Positions 1 through 13,334 of a stretch of 64,000 bases of DNA are shown piece after piece. The notes below the pieces were generated by a model that was given only the letters and a program-made list of their open reading frames with translations, did no database searches and was not told the DNA's origin. Origin of the DNA: Gentiana macrophylla (lineage: Eukaryota; Streptophyta; Magnoliopsida; Gentianales; Gentianaceae); contig CM047808.1 in assembly GCA_026214975.1 (NCBI GenBank), forward strand, positions 4,639,262-4,703,261. The letters run 5' to 3'. Every line of letters starts with the position of its first letter. The first letter of the stretch is position 1. A program made the position numbers and the translations under genes.

Positions 1-1370
1 CCATGTGTGACAACCGGGTTACGAACCTAGTGTGTCTTACCTGAAGGGAATGTCCTTAAAAGATATAGCATGTCTTTATGAAAGACTGAAATGGATGGTA
101 ATATGGCTTCCATAAGGCTAAGTTGATAGGCTGAAGGCTACATGGTGTAAACCTTGTAATTACCTTTGTGCTTCCAGGTATGCTTAAGTCTATTCATATA
201 GTGCTTTTTATAGCTACGTATCATGACTATATGATTGTGTTGAAAACGTTGGGCCAGTGGCTTGATGTTCATAGAAGAGAACATGATGAGTAAGCTTATG
301 AGATCCATTTATAGACTCAAACAAGTTCCTCTATATAAGTTCTTTGCATTGACAAATCAAAAGAGTTTGATTTCAACAAGAGAAAAGATATGCCTTATGT
401 GCAGAAGGCTTAGTAGGAGTGTCATAGTTCTCGATCGAGGTATTGGATATCCTTCTCGGAATCAACACCCCATGTCACAGTCAATCAATGTTTGGTAATT
501 CAAGGAATTTTCAAAAGCTCTTAGAGGTTGCAGTTCTTATTTGGGAAATAAGAATCTATAGTGCTAGATTTATACATTGTACGATTATCACAGTTCACCT
601 TATAGATGAGATGCTAAAATATTTTAGCATATATCATGGCAGCATATACTGCTAGCCGGTATTTTCGGGATCTATCTATGACAGGACGTCAATCCTGATG
701 ATAAGGTGAGAGATGATACGTATGGAAGGTTCACTTTGCTTCTGCAATAGGATCCATCATAAGTGTTGTGAGTTAAATCAGATGTCCATACTGCATGAGG
801 AGTCATGAGCAAGTATGAAAGTAATTACAGTAGATGTCGAGATTACCTTTAAAGGTGTTAAGGATGAGTTCTAATTTATTGAAACATGAAATCGAATAAG
901 CGTAGATATCTGAGATATATACCACGAGTCTAATGTAGATAGTGGGAGTTACAATGCGGGTTTGTAATCACTTTAATCAAGTGATACGGTGATGAGTGGA
1001 AATGTTCTTAGCTAGAGATCTTTGAAAAATTCTACAAGCCGAGAGCAAAAACAGTATTGCCTTAGAGGCACAGCAGGAGCATTACATAGATCTAGAAGGT
1101 TCATTCTTGAACCTTGTACGGTTCTTCCACATTTACTATAAAGCTGATATAATAGTGGATTCATTGCATGAAGTAAGGACCAGGGTCTCGTCAGAGATTC
1201 ATGTGTGTGTTGAGGCGGTTCCTTTTGACTTGATCATTTGGAGTATGATATGAAGATAGTCTGAGTCCCCACAGATAGTGATCCGTTCACGCTTAGGGTT
1301 GGTTGGGAGTATTGCATGAGATTCTTGTGTTTCAACTTGGTCTTGTGTGTACGAGTGATTGGTTTTAGGC
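1..1370 (+). pseudogene. Copia retrotransposon pol remnant (RT to RNase H end)
   Basis: This is the decayed 3' part of a Copia polyprotein that runs in from beyond the left edge. Pieces of the reverse transcriptase are readable in shifting frames: a motif like SELDxxxDNQVxNLV near the start, the RSIYRLKQ block near 300-330, ASAIGSI near 740-760, and traces of the RNase H end near 1130-1290. Stops and frameshifts occur throughout, so no protein is expected. The reverse complement of 30794-32060 matches it closely, which places both in one family. It ends at a polypurine tract followed directly by an LTR. Confidence 0.7.
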
Positions 1371-1382
1371 CAAGTGGGAGAT
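1371..1382 (+). other. Polypurine tract of the left Copia element
   Basis: The purine-rich stretch AAGTGGGAGAT lies immediately before the LTR start TGTTGAAATAG. The same arrangement is found on the - strand at 30794-30808 in the related nested element. Confidence 0.65.
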
Positions 1383-2488
1383 TGTTGAAATAGTGTCCTA
1401 AACCCAATCGGGTTGGACCGGATCCGACCGGGTCGGATCATTTCTACTATTTCCTTATGTTTATACATATGATAAATGGCTTTAATGTTATTATATATTC
1501 TGTTTATCTATATGAACTAATTTGTGATTGTATATATGATAACGTCCCTAGTGTCAAACTGTGAGAGAGAAACCATGATAGTGATTATGGTTGATGAGAT
1601 CTCGACTCACTTTGAAAGGTTTGATACTTAAATGTCTCTAGTCGTATGTGCTAATTAACAGGACATTAATAGTACGATCAGACTAGCACGTATTGGATGT
1701 CTTCTATCTTATTGAAGGTAGGGATAGATATCGTCTATCAAAGTGTTGAGACAGTTGGACTGTACGTGGACGTGTATTAGAGAATGCGTACGTTAGACTG
1801 ACCCTCTTACTTTATTAAGTGTAGCACTATGTGGCGGTTGTGTAATTATCCCAAGACCGGAGCCTTCATGACATCACGGTGTGGATTGTCATGCTTTGAC
1901 ACTATTGACGTTTTTCTTAGCCATGGGGCGATCATGCGGTAGTGATTGGGTGTGATACTGAAGCATGCGTAGGATTCATGTTGTTCGTCCGGAAATCGCG
2001 CATCCTATTATCAGGAGTAAATATCCAAAAGGGCCTTCTTATAAGGAATGTCTTATTCTCGAAAGTCTTTGCAAAGCGGAAGTAATATGTTACTTCAAGA
2101 GAGTAGGATATACAGATTATAAGAAACAGTCGTTGATGTTTGACACTCGACGTACGACTGTATGAATATTGTAACAGCGATATGATTCTATTTACACGCT
2201 AACCGTTTCACATGAAAGGTAGTAGTCATTGCATTTGACTCTTCCGATGATTGGGGGTAGTGGACGTGTTGCTAGACGCCATCCATGATCGTTAGGTATG
2301 ATGGACATTTTCGTAATTTTCACTTTGTGCTATGGCCAGCGTATTCGGAAGCCTATTGGGTCACGCAGACACATAAGAACATCTAAGCTGGATTAAAATG
2401 CGGTTATAGCGATAACCAAATAAGGAAAGTTTTATCTCGACTATAAAGTGTTATAGTGATAAATTAATATGGTGGTATTTATTTATTA

Positions 2489-4052
2489 GGGAAGGGCTAC
2501 AAGGAAAAAAAAAAAAACATAAATGGAGTGCAAGGACATTCTTTTTTCGGATGTTATAAAGGACAAAAACAAAATATTTGGACAAAAATACCCCTTGTTA
2601 CTTTTTACCCTCTACAAATAATAATGATTAAGAAACAAGTAGTAATGACCCATAAAATGTCGTAACATCCAATGAAAAAGTAATAATGATCTAAGAACAA
2701 GTAATAATGACCCATAAAATGTCGTAACATCCAATGAAAAAGTAATGTGGTCTAAAAACAAGTAGTAAAAACCCTTATTTGTTAAAAAAATAAGTAGTAA
2801 CAGCACGTAAAATGTCGTATCGGAGCAACAGCCCCTAACATTAAAATGTCGTAACGTCCAATAAACAAGTCGTAACAACCCCGTGAAATATAGTAACGGC
2901 CAATAAACAAGTCGTAACAGTCAAAAAGTAAGGAGAAACATCCAAAAAACAAGTAATGTGGACTAAAAACAAATAATAATGACCCGTAAAATGTAGTGTG
3001 ACCAATAACAAGTCGTAACAGTCCGTAAAAATGTCGTAACATCCTAGTAACAACCCATAAAAATAGATAAAGTTACATAAAAAAATGTCGTAACGTTAAA
3101 AAATTAATAGTAACAACCCTAAACCCCTAATTTTCTATAAAAAAAAAGCCTCCATACGCAGGTTTCCTTCTCCGGCGGCCTTGTCTCCTCCGGCCGGCCT
3201 GTACACTTGCAACTCCGGTGGTTCCCCTGTAAATTAAGCCCTAGCCCCAACAAGCCCTCGTCCCCAACTGTGTTTGCGACATTAGAGTCGGACTGATAAT
3301 CCCTGAATCAGGCCATCGAAGCTTCCTGATCGGCTGCTTCAAACAAAACAAAAAAAAACAAAAATAACTTCATCTTCTCCGGCTTATCGCCGCCAGCATT
3401 ATCCTCGGGTGAATGCAAGGCTGAATCGTAGCTTCCAACCGCCCTGAATCGCACCTAGCCCTCAATTTCCGCCGCTTCCTGCTCCTGATTAGATTTTTAT
3501 TTTCCAATTTCCGTTCAATTGTCTGGTCTTCCGTAAGATCCAGAGAGGTTCTTTTAATCTGCACCGTTAGATATAGGACCACATCTCTTCAAAATACGTC
3601 TATATCATCAACCCATTACTCCATGACCTTTTAACGATCCAGCGTAACAACAGAACGCCGTCGTATAGCTACGCCACTAGCTCCATTAAAGCACCGTATC
3701 GCCAAGGTAGCTTAATTGCTTCAATTTCTTCTTCAACCCCCATCTTTCTTTTCTTTGTTGAATTTGTAAATATTGACGATTTATTGCTCATGTTTTTCAA
3801 TTGGTTTTGATTTTGACGTTTGAATGAAAAGGTACTGCTGTATCAGATCACAAAGCAAAGAAGAGGGCAAATAGACCTACTGCTGATTTATGATTTGTTG
3901 TTAAATAGAAATTGATTATTGTTTATAAAAAAAAAATTGATTAATGAGAAAAATGGTATTTTGGTAAGTTTAATTAAGTTTTGTCCTTTCTAATCATCCA
4001 TGTACTTGTAGCCTAATAAAAATGTTAGATTGTCCTTTTGGACAAAAACCTA
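2489..4052 (-). mobile_element. MULE-like non-autonomous element, copy 1
   Basis: A 1,564-bp insertion splits the Copia LTR and is flanked by a perfect 9-bp duplication TATTTATTA (2480-2488 and 4053-4061). The uninterrupted LTR copies carry the site once. The + end is GGGAAGGGCTACAAGG and the opposite end reads TAGGTTTTTGTCCAAAAGG on the - strand. The two ends match only weakly as inverted repeats. Inside are degenerate repeats built on ATGACCCATAAAATGTCGTA (2640-3060) and a GC-rich block with CCGGCGG motifs (3160-3500). No transposase is visible. The same organisation occurs at 16218-17505. A 9-bp duplication is typical of Mutator-like elements; assignment to that superfamily is inference. 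Confidence 0.7.
2635..3060. repeat. Degenerate short tandem repeats inside MULE-like copy 1
   Basis: Units of about 20-60 bp share AAGTARTAATGACCCATAAA and ATGTCGTAACATCCAA with many substitutions. They create long open frames on the - strand of strongly biased composition (Leu, Phe, Tyr), which I regard as spurious. A related array lies at 17160-17380. Confidence 0.6.
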
Positions 4053-4893
4053 TATTTATTATGAATAATTTAAATACAAGATATTAATTACGTTGATTAA
4101 TAAAATATACTTATAATGTATATGTATGTCAAAATATATTTGTGTATATTGATACACATGCATTTTGTAAATTAATTAATCATATCATTATATTAATTAA
4201 GAATATTCTGGATGCCAATTTGTTGGCACAAGGGGCGCAGATTTTAAAGTGTATAAGATACACTTGGATTGTGCAATTTAATTAATGATATTACCATATA
4301 TTAATATTAGATATTAATTGATTTATAGAAAATAGATTTATGGTAATAAGATAAAGATAGTCAATATTAGATATAGACAATATCTTGGAAATATTTAATA
4401 TAAGATATTAAATTAAATGAGATAATTCAAAGATACTTTTCATATTTTATTAGGAAAATGTTTTCTTTCTCTCCAATCTATAGGAAGCTTCCCCCAATCA
4501 GATTAGGAGACATTGGGACGCCACATCTTTCTATATAAGAGTGGGATTGACTAGCACTTTAGTACATCATAATTCCAAGAGGCGATAGTTCGTGTGAAAA
4601 ATAAGAGAGCTTCTTAGAGATTTTGAGAAAGAGAAAAGGTGCATACAGCAACCGAGTTTTCTTGTAGCAATCCATGATGGGATTCGCGGTACGTTCGTGT
4701 GGATCACCGGTAGAAGCCGAGCGGCAGGCGGCTTCATGCAAAAACTACAACCGTAGACAAAACGTATATCCAATTGGATCAACCAAGGTATTCTCTTGTC
4801 TACTTCTTTTATGCTTGTTGCTTAAGCGAAGTCGATCCTAGTTAAAAGGAAATAAATTTTGAATTCAGCTGCGTTCGCGTAGATTTCCTAACA

Positions 4894-5808
4894 CCTATTT
4901 ATGTTCTTTTTCTTTCCTCCATAATAAATCCATATCCAGAGTCGATTCTCTTATTTTTCAGGCAAAGCTGGCGGTGTTTTTGGCGGCGATCCTCTTGATC
5001 GCAACATCTGGATTAGAAAGACTCTCGGCCCGACTTTTGGTTCTGTGGTCTTTCTTTGGCTTTAAGAACCGATTGCCGGCCGGTGGTGGTTCTTTCACGA
5101 TGATTTGGCGGTTTTGTCAGAGAGATGGATGTCAGGCTATGGACTTGGTGCATGTCGATGGGAGAAAGATTTGTGTGTCTATGTTAGTTGTTTAGTATTC
5201 GGGCCGCCGTCGCCAGAACCTGGTTTCTTCACCCTCTTGCTGGAGATCTGAGTTAATTGCAGGGGTGATAGATCGTTTTTCGGCTTCTTGATTGGTGGTT
5301 CCTGGGCTGTTGTTTTCCTTTTATATGTTTTTTATTTGTGTTTGTGGCTGTTTTATGTTCTTTTGTTTTCTATGTTTTGGATCGGGTCAGTAATATTTGG
5401 TTTTTCAGGATTGTTTTTTAGGTTTCTAGATTTGTTTAGGTCTGCTTATGCCATAAAAAAAGCTGACTATTGTATTATGGTACCAAATCAAATCTCTACA
5501 ATGGGGTAGAATTTGGCGGAGAGGTTATTCCCATGTCCTTTGATTTTCTTTCGTTGCTTGCTCGCGGTGTGGTGTCCGGCTTTAGGCTGTTGGTGATCCA
5601 GAATTCGTCTGGCTATTTTCTGACTTTGGTCCGGTGTCATCTGTTTGTTGTTTCTAATGAACTCGTTTCGTTTCTGGTAATAATAATAAAAAACGTACTC
5701 GATCTGATCCGTGATGATGCATCTTTGGTAATCTTAGAAAAAGCTAAATTCTAAAAGAACACTCCTTGACTACCGCGGCCTAAAATGTAATTTGACGTGA
5801 TTACGCTT
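4894..5808. other. Unassigned sequence after the Copia LTR
   Basis: No gene is recognised. The stretch 4960-5500 is T-rich on the + strand and has several short open frames rich in Phe, Leu and Val. A short (TAA)n run at about 5680-5692 could be the tail of a decayed LINE, but no reverse transcriptase or endonuclease motif supports this. Confidence 0.3.
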
Positions 5809-5922
5809 ACAACAAAGTAGCACAACACACTTTTATACCATTGATTATGATGTGTGACATATTTATTCTTATGGGTTTCATAAAGTTCAGTGGTATGGAA
5901 GTGTGTTGTGGTACTTTGTTGT
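5809..5922. mobile_element. Foldback MITE, family B, copy 1
   Basis: The two ends are inverted repeats of about 37 bp: ACAACAAAGTAGCACAACAC on the left and the complement of GTGTTGTGGTACTTTGTTGT on the right, with ATACCATTGA/CAGTGGTAT inside. A related copy lies at 52754-52864. The target duplication was not resolved. Confidence 0.55.
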
Positions 5923-6029
5923 GCATATTTTGTTGTGGCACAAATGTTTCTCTTCCAAAAACCGTGGCTCGATTCAATCATATTCAACAAGGTCAATACC
6001 CATAACGCATTATATATATAAACGTATGG

Positions 6030-6340
6030 CCGTCCCCAATATATGGCTTAGTGGTAAAGTGTTTGAGTGCATTAAAAGGTCAGGTGGATCATGGACCTTA
6101 AATTGAAGTGTAGATATTTGAAACCTGTAAAGAAGGGATTTCTTTCAGTTATGTGGTATTATAGCAAACCTTTACGGGATTTCTTTCAGTTCTTTGGTAT
6201 AATAGCAATCATGACTCTAAGCCTCCTCGGTATAATAGTAAGCTCATAACTCTGAGTCATTAGGTTACATGATTAATATCCTTACAAGTTCATGACTTTG
6301 AACCGCTAGATTACCTGATTAATATATTCACTCATCCCGT
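6030..6340 (+). mobile_element. tRNA-derived SINE-like element
   Basis: A polymerase III A-box-like motif ATGGCTTAGTGGTAAAGTG is present near 6045, followed by GATCATGGACCTTAA and a body with repeated ATTTCTTTCAGTT and CTCTGAGTCATTAGGTTAC. The same body occurs in reverse at 42200-42375, where a B-box-like GTTCGAATCAC is preserved. No clear poly(A) tail or target duplication was found. Confidence 0.45.
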
Positions 6341-6714
6341 GTGAGTCGGTGTGGCAAAATGTGGGGATCTTCATGATTAGGGTACTATTTTTATATAAAT
6401 GTGTGGTCAATATCTATATATTATGTTCAAGTTTGATTCAAGTTGCTCCGGTAGGATATAGATTTATTTTAAAAACTCATTCTCGATAAGAAGAAGTGAG
6501 GAATCTGTATATTTCGTTTGAATGATATTACACATGGACTTAGATATATTATAGTGAATTTTTCATAAAAGACTATCTGAATACTAATCCATCATAAAAA
6601 TACAATAGAGATATAAATTGTAAGAGTGGAAGAATCTAATTTCATTTCTCTATATGAATAGTTATACAAATGAGTCTTGTTTTTGTATTTATAATTTGAT
6701 TGCTACCTTAGCAT
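6341..6714. other. AT-rich sequence without a gene
   Basis: I see no open frame of interest, no repeat with an identifiable partner and no RNA gene in this stretch. Confidence 0.5.
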
Positions 6715-7490
6715 TGCTTGTCAAAGGCACTGCTTAATCGAAGTTTCTTAGTCGTGCTTACGCCAAGATGCTTATCTGCTTAGTCGTGTTTTGCATCGAG
6801 ACTTGATTATTAAGTAAACTAACAGTAGGCTAGTATTTTACACCGATGAGATATATATTAAATCTAATGGACATCTAGAACGTGAAAAAAAGAGGTCATT
6901 AGTTGCACCAAAATGACTCCACCGGATTACCACACTACATGTACACATAATAGAATCAACCTTGTGGAAGTCGTTTCTGGAGCCAAAAATTGACTTCTAG
7001 CAGAGTCGATTCTGAATCGACCTTGAGAAAGTCGGTTTTAGCTCCAGAACCGACTTTCATAAGGTCGATTATGTGAAAAAGGTGTCACGTGTTTGTCAGC
7101 AGTCTGCTTAATCAGAAGCTGCTTAGTCAGCTACTTGTTTCATCAGAAGCTGCTCTGTCGTGCTTGCGTCGATACTTATCTGCTTAGTCGTGTTTGTGTC
7201 GAGGAAACATTTATTAAAGAAACTATTTGTAGAAGCTAAATCTTTACGGAGAAGATATATATTAATCTAATAGACATCCACAACATTAAAAATATTTATT
7301 TATTTACACCACAATGATTCTACCAGTGTATAACACTACATGTACATCTACAATAGAATCGACATTGTAGAAGTTGTTTTTGCAGCCAAAATAGAATTCA
7401 CGTACGATTATGAATCGACCTCATGAGAATCGGTTTGTGACTTCAAACCCGATTTTACAAGACCGATTTTGTAAAAGCGAGTGTAGCAGT
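6715..7490. repeat. Diverged tandem duplication of about 400 bp with CACTA-like ends
   Basis: Two copies, about 6715-7085 and 7086-7490, share CTTATCTGCTTAGTCGTGTT, GATATATATTA and CACTACATGTACA at a constant offset of about 401-404 bp. Each copy ends in sequence built on AATCGACCTTGTAGAAGTCG and its complement. CACTACA followed by inverted subterminal motifs is reminiscent of CACTA transposon ends, but no transposase is present. Confidence 0.55.
7016..7071. repeat. Strong 56-bp hairpin
   Basis: The left arm AATCGACCTTGAGAAAGTCG pairs with the right arm CGACTTTCATAAGGTCGATT with few mismatches, and the inner GGTT..AGCTCC..AACC also pairs. A weaker, diverged counterpart lies in the second duplication copy near 7410-7475. 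Confidence 0.65.
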
Positions 7491-8794
7491 AACCGAATAT
7501 AGCGATTGGAAAAGAAATAACAACTAGATCGATAATTGAAATATGGATGTTCAAATCTCATAAAAAGATGACTTTTTCGGTCTCCTAGAATATTAGCAAT
7601 CCATGGCTTTGAGCCACTATATGACATTATTCTTCCGGAGGCTTGTACGTTGTCTCGGGAGTTGAGATTTCAGCTCAGCTGCTGAAGGTGACGAAATGTA
7701 TTTTGTCTCCGTTTCTTTTGCATTTCCCCTTAAATACATTATTATCTTCAAAGCATTTATGCACTGCATCTCTTTTCGTTTATTTTTTCTACTTCAATTA
7801 TTGCAGCCAACGCAGTGCAATATCACCATTCAGATCTTGGAATATTGGGCATATTTCTCTCGAGTTTTAAGAATGGCTGAAGAAAATCGCCAGGAACTGA
7901 TTAAAGGCCTAGTAAAAAGAACAGGGTCTTCGGATGGTTATTTTTCCTTTCTAGAAAATTGTGGAAATTTTTCCGTTCAAAAAAAAGTAAGTTGTGGAAA
8001 TTGTGCTTATGGAGGAGGAATTGCTGAGATTGACGAAAGCACAGTGAAGAAGATGAGGAAAGAAGAAGAAAAACAGGGGTTTTGGCAGTGAAATCCCAAG
8101 ACCCTTTGGTTGTACTTGGCTTAGATATCATGTATTTGATACTAAGCTGCCTTGACGCAACCGGCGTGGCACCTTGTCTCCTTGTCTCCCGTGGCTGGCA
8201 TGGAGTTTCTAGCAGTGATAGGCTTTGGTCATCCATGGTTGGACCTTCTTTTACCTTTTTTATGTGTGGGTTTTTTTCGTTTGAATGGATTTGAGTAAAA
8301 AGATTTGGGTTTTACAATAGTTTTTAGTAGATCTATCATCATCACTGATATTGTTGGCAGTACCATGGAAGCTATAAAAGAAGTAAAATTTGTGTTTTAA
8401 GGTTTTGGTCAGTTTACTGAAGGAGTCATACTGGTAAGTTAAATTCAAGTATGAGAAAGCGAGTTATAGCCCTTCTCTAGGTTGTTTGGAAGATTCATAT
8501 ACGAAACGAGTCTCTATTCGATCGAATTTCAGGTTCGAATAGAGACTCAGTCTAACTAAGAATCTACCAAAAGCATCTCCCTTGGTTGGTGGTACCATTC
8601 GAAATTCAGTTGAATCCTATTTACCAGTTGTTTGTTTTGTGTTCTTTTTGCTTTTATCTGATTAACCAGTCGTTTTTCAGTTTGTTTTTATGCTGTATCT
8701 AATTCAGCAGGCTATTTGGTCCATTTGGATGTGTGTGCTTTTCCACCCTTCAGGTCAGATTTACTTTACTTATATCTGCATTTTAGAGATTTTT

Positions 8795-9804
<1,010 letters not shown>

Positions 9805-10513
9805 TGTGATGAGCTATGGCGCGGGAAGGCGCATATACCTCGTATAGCAAGGCTGCCCGGATTACCAAAGATAGCTGTTTACTCATTATCTGCCATCGAC
9901 AGTAAACGTGTAAGGATCATATCCCCGGTTCATACAATTTATCATAACATATTGTACTTTTTCATTTACTAATTACAATCTAATTCTAATTGTATTTGAT
10001 TTTAGACTCGGATCACGAGGGACGATCTCTGTGACCATGTTTGGGAGTTTCGTTTCAGTAAGGTATATATTGTCTGGATATATATATATATATATATATC
10101 ATATTTAAAGTTTCCATGTTTTGTTTACGATAATTGACATAACACGAGGGACTGTTTTGAATGCTTTAGGATGCTCCAGAATACTGGAGAAATCTTGACC
10201 CTTCTTGGGAAGAGGGCAACGATGACGGGCGCGCCAATGTTTCGTTATTTCCATCCAGATGGAACCCAAGCGGCTGGTCCAGGTGGCGAGATTTGGGGCG
10301 GACACGAAGCCTCGTACTGTCACGGTTACTGGTTTTAATGCCGAAGGCAAGATTAGGGCCCACTACGTGAGAATCAACCGTTGGGAACCGATGACAATTT
10401 CCAGGAAGAACGATTGGGCGTGGGACATGTCCAACAGAATGGTTCGATACACCAGCATCCCAGATAGTGATAAAGAAGACGGAACTGGCCCCCTTGTTTG
10501 TCGGGTTTTAGAA

Positions 10514-10514
10514 G

Positions 10515-10551
<37 letters not shown>
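10514..10551. repeat. (TA)n microsatellite
   Basis: About 18-19 uninterrupted TA units follow the F-box coding sequence and are partly in its last open frame. Confidence 0.9.
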
Positions 10552-10554
<3 letters not shown>

Positions 10555-10889
10555 GTTTTTTTGATGAACTTTTACGAATGAAGTTACGGCTCGTTGCTGA
10601 TGGTTTTTTTTTTTACTATGATATGTGATATAGCGGTCATGTGTGATTCCCATGCTTGTGTCTTTATTGGCTAAGCGCCCATCTATGTCTTGACCCTCGT
10701 ATTCTTCGGGTCTCTGTCTCTCGACATGTCTGTTTTGATGAAAATAATTCCCCTATTTGCAGTCTTCTCACTGATACTCCTCCGTCTACCCACAACGTCC
10801 GACCTTGTTTCTCACTGGATTCCCGAGCCACCCACAACTGCACCAAATCATCACCACGCTCTTCTTTAAACGGTTTGGCGTGACGAGTT

Positions 10890-11180
10890 GTGTGTACTAC
10901 TTGGGGCACGATTAAAGAAAAACAGAATACGTAGCGGAAACGTAAAAGATTGAGCTGATGTTTTTTTTTTTGATTGATTTGTTACACTACTATCTCCTTT
11001 ATAGGAGAGAAAATGAGATAAAAGGTGAATTCAAACTAAATAAAAGATAATGATAAAATCTCATATAACCCTAATCCTAAATTAAAATTGAACTATCAAA
11101 TTTTATTTTAAACTAAACATTATCAATAGTAATCAAATCTATTATTTTGACATTTATCCATCTATTTGAATTTTTTTCTT
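10890..11180 (-). repeat. Possible truncated LTR
   Basis: On the - strand this AT-rich block ends with CTCAATCTTTTACGTTTCCG, which resembles the end of plant Copia LTRs. No partner LTR, primer site or target duplication is visible, so the call is tentative. Confidence 0.25.
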
Positions 11181-11213
11181 CTAATAAAGAGTAGTTGAAT
11201 TTTTTTTTTGTAA

Positions 11214-11219
<6 letters not shown>

Positions 11220-11251
<32 letters not shown>
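11220..11251. repeat. (TA)n microsatellite
   Basis: About 15 TA units within a generally AT-rich gene-free stretch. Confidence 0.85.
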
Positions 11252-11255
<4 letters not shown>

Positions 11256-11745
11256 TCGAATTCTCTTATTTTTACTTATCGAATTTCTATTTTTATATTT
11301 TGCCCCATAATTAGATGTATAAAATCGAATATCCAAATATACGCATGATAATTTGAAAAAATCGATAAATTTCGATTCTACGTCCAAAATCCTACAGCCG
11401 CTCCTCGCCAAGTAAGATTCTTTAATTATTTTCGGTGGCACAAGTTCTAGAATAATATGATGCAAAATATGATGCAGAGGGTGTGGAAAAGATATATAGC
11501 AAGGAACGAAATATTGATAACATATTGCAAATTTGCAATTGGTGCATGAATGCATGATTGATATGGGGTTTCATGGGACTGCTGGATGATTTTATTTTCT
11601 TTTGATGGTTTAAGGGTTTAGTAGGTGAAAATTGTATGGGTTTGTTAATGGTAAGAGGCATATTGGGGTTGGTGATGCCAAGGTAGAAGATTTATACACT
11701 GTGCTGGCAGAACTAGATTGACGGAAATGGAAGAAGTTATCGTTT

Positions 11746-11796
<51 letters not shown>

Positions 11797-12876
11797 TGAA
11801 TTGAACGATGTCATGAATAAAGTCCGCTGCAAGGCATGTCTGCAAAAAGATAATCTCTTATAAGGATTAATGATGGCCAAATTATAAGAAACCAACTTTA
11901 ACCGACATTGCACACCTGGCTTGGTAGACATACAACTGCAGAAGCGTCAGATCCTACTTATGAATTGCACAAGACTACAATCACTTTCAGATCTGGGGCC
12001 TGCGCCACAAATATTGGAGGAAGTAATTATAACTAGAAAAAGATAAAATACTAACTTTAAAAGTATGATAAAATGAATTGCTAAATTATGGCCGTGAACA
12101 CTACTCTTAATACACTTTACCGAATCATCCCTATACTCATCAGATCACCAGGATGAGCCTTTAACCTACCAAAACAACCAATAGCTTTTAATGAATGTGT
12201 TGTGGGTGCAATCTCCTAAACCCGGTCCCTAGACGCTAATACCACAACATAGCATTATTCTATATTCTGGCTCAACAACCTCATCCATGAGATTTAATTG
12301 ACCTAATATGATTAAAATCAGAACGCCCGCATCCACCGAGTTCACGGCTTAGCTAGAATAACCTTACCAAGGAACAGTCGCGAATAAATCGACTGAATTC
12401 GTGGCATGGCAATCCTAAAACTCTAGTTCGCACACTCACCGCAAAATACATTTATAAAGATCGCAACAGAAATCAATTAATGGTTCATGACACCACTAAA
12501 GGCATTAAGTTCAAGTTTTAGAACACAAACATTCAAAAGAATTAACTTTTAAGACCTACTCATCCCTAAATCATCGCTTATGATCAATTTCGTAGTTCCA
12601 TTACATAATCTAAATTATAAAAATTTAGCTATGCATAGTCAAATCTAAAACGCAGGAATTCATGAAGAAATTAATAAAAAGCATGATAAAAGATCGAAAT
12701 AAAATTACCAAAAGAAATCAGAAGCAATCCACCACTCGAATCGCCACTTCGTTGTATTAAATCAGAATTAAAATAAAGAAAACCGTTGTTGTTCTAGGGG
12801 AATTGCAGAAAAAGTAGAAAAATTACTGTTCTAATGGAAGACTGCAGAGAAAATAAAATTATGATGTATAAAACTA
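11252..12876. other. Gene-free AT-rich sequence with a poly-T tract
   Basis: A run of about 44 T lies at 11751-11795. I find no gene, RNA or paired repeat in the remainder. Confidence 0.5.
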
Positions 12877-13063
12877 GTGAAATTTTAAAATACAACCGTT
12901 GTATGAAGGTTTTACCAAGTGGCATTCATTACCACCACTCATTTCTAATCTCTCACACACGATAAAAGTGTATTATGAAAAGAGAGAGAAAATGAGAGGC
13001 TCTAATGTATTTACACTTTGTGATAACCTTCCTACAACAAGCTGCAGACCATAAAATCTCTCA
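12877..13063. mobile_element. Foldback MITE, family A, copy 1
   Basis: This copy runs from GTGAAATTTTAAAATACAAC to CATAAAATCTCTCA. It matches the reverse complement of 20172-20354, sharing ACAACCGTTGTA, AAGTGGCAT, CTCTCACACACGATAAAAGT and GAGGCTCTAATGTAT. The flanks TAAAACTA and AAAACCTA suggest a diverged 8-bp target duplication. Confidence 0.6.
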
Positions 13064-13156
13064 AAACCTATGTTGAAATTTGACCTAATGGCTTTTTATA
13101 TATATCCAAATAGCCGGAAATTTGCGTCGCATAACATAATTGGGGTCCGTCCCTTA

Positions 13157-13300
13157 GGGCAACTCCAACGCAGAACTGACCCGGCACCATTACCCCAAAA
13201 TAGTGAAATGGGGTATTTCCAACCAGGGGTATTTTTCCCCATTGCACCATCTTTTGCATTAAAAATGGTGTATTCGGAACCCGACACCAAAACCCACTTT

Positions 13301-13334
<34 letters not shown>

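Larger units (their letters stand above)
1383..4893 (+). repeat. 3' LTR of the left Copia element, interrupted by an insertion
   Basis: The LTR starts TGTTGAAATAGTG and ends GATTTCCTAACA. It aligns along its length with the LTRs at 28808-30793 and 35760-37757 (reverse complement). Without the insertion at 2489-4052 and one copy of the target duplication it would be about 1.94 kb, close to the 1.99 kb of the other copies. The 5' LTR lies outside the window, so the target duplication of the element cannot be checked. Sequence divergence from the nested copy is clear, so this is an older insertion. Confidence 0.8.

Noticed and set aside
2612..3053. Several overlapping - strand open frames rich in Leu, Tyr and Phe
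   Set aside because: They fall in a degenerate short repeat array inside a transposon; the composition follows the repeat and no domain is present.
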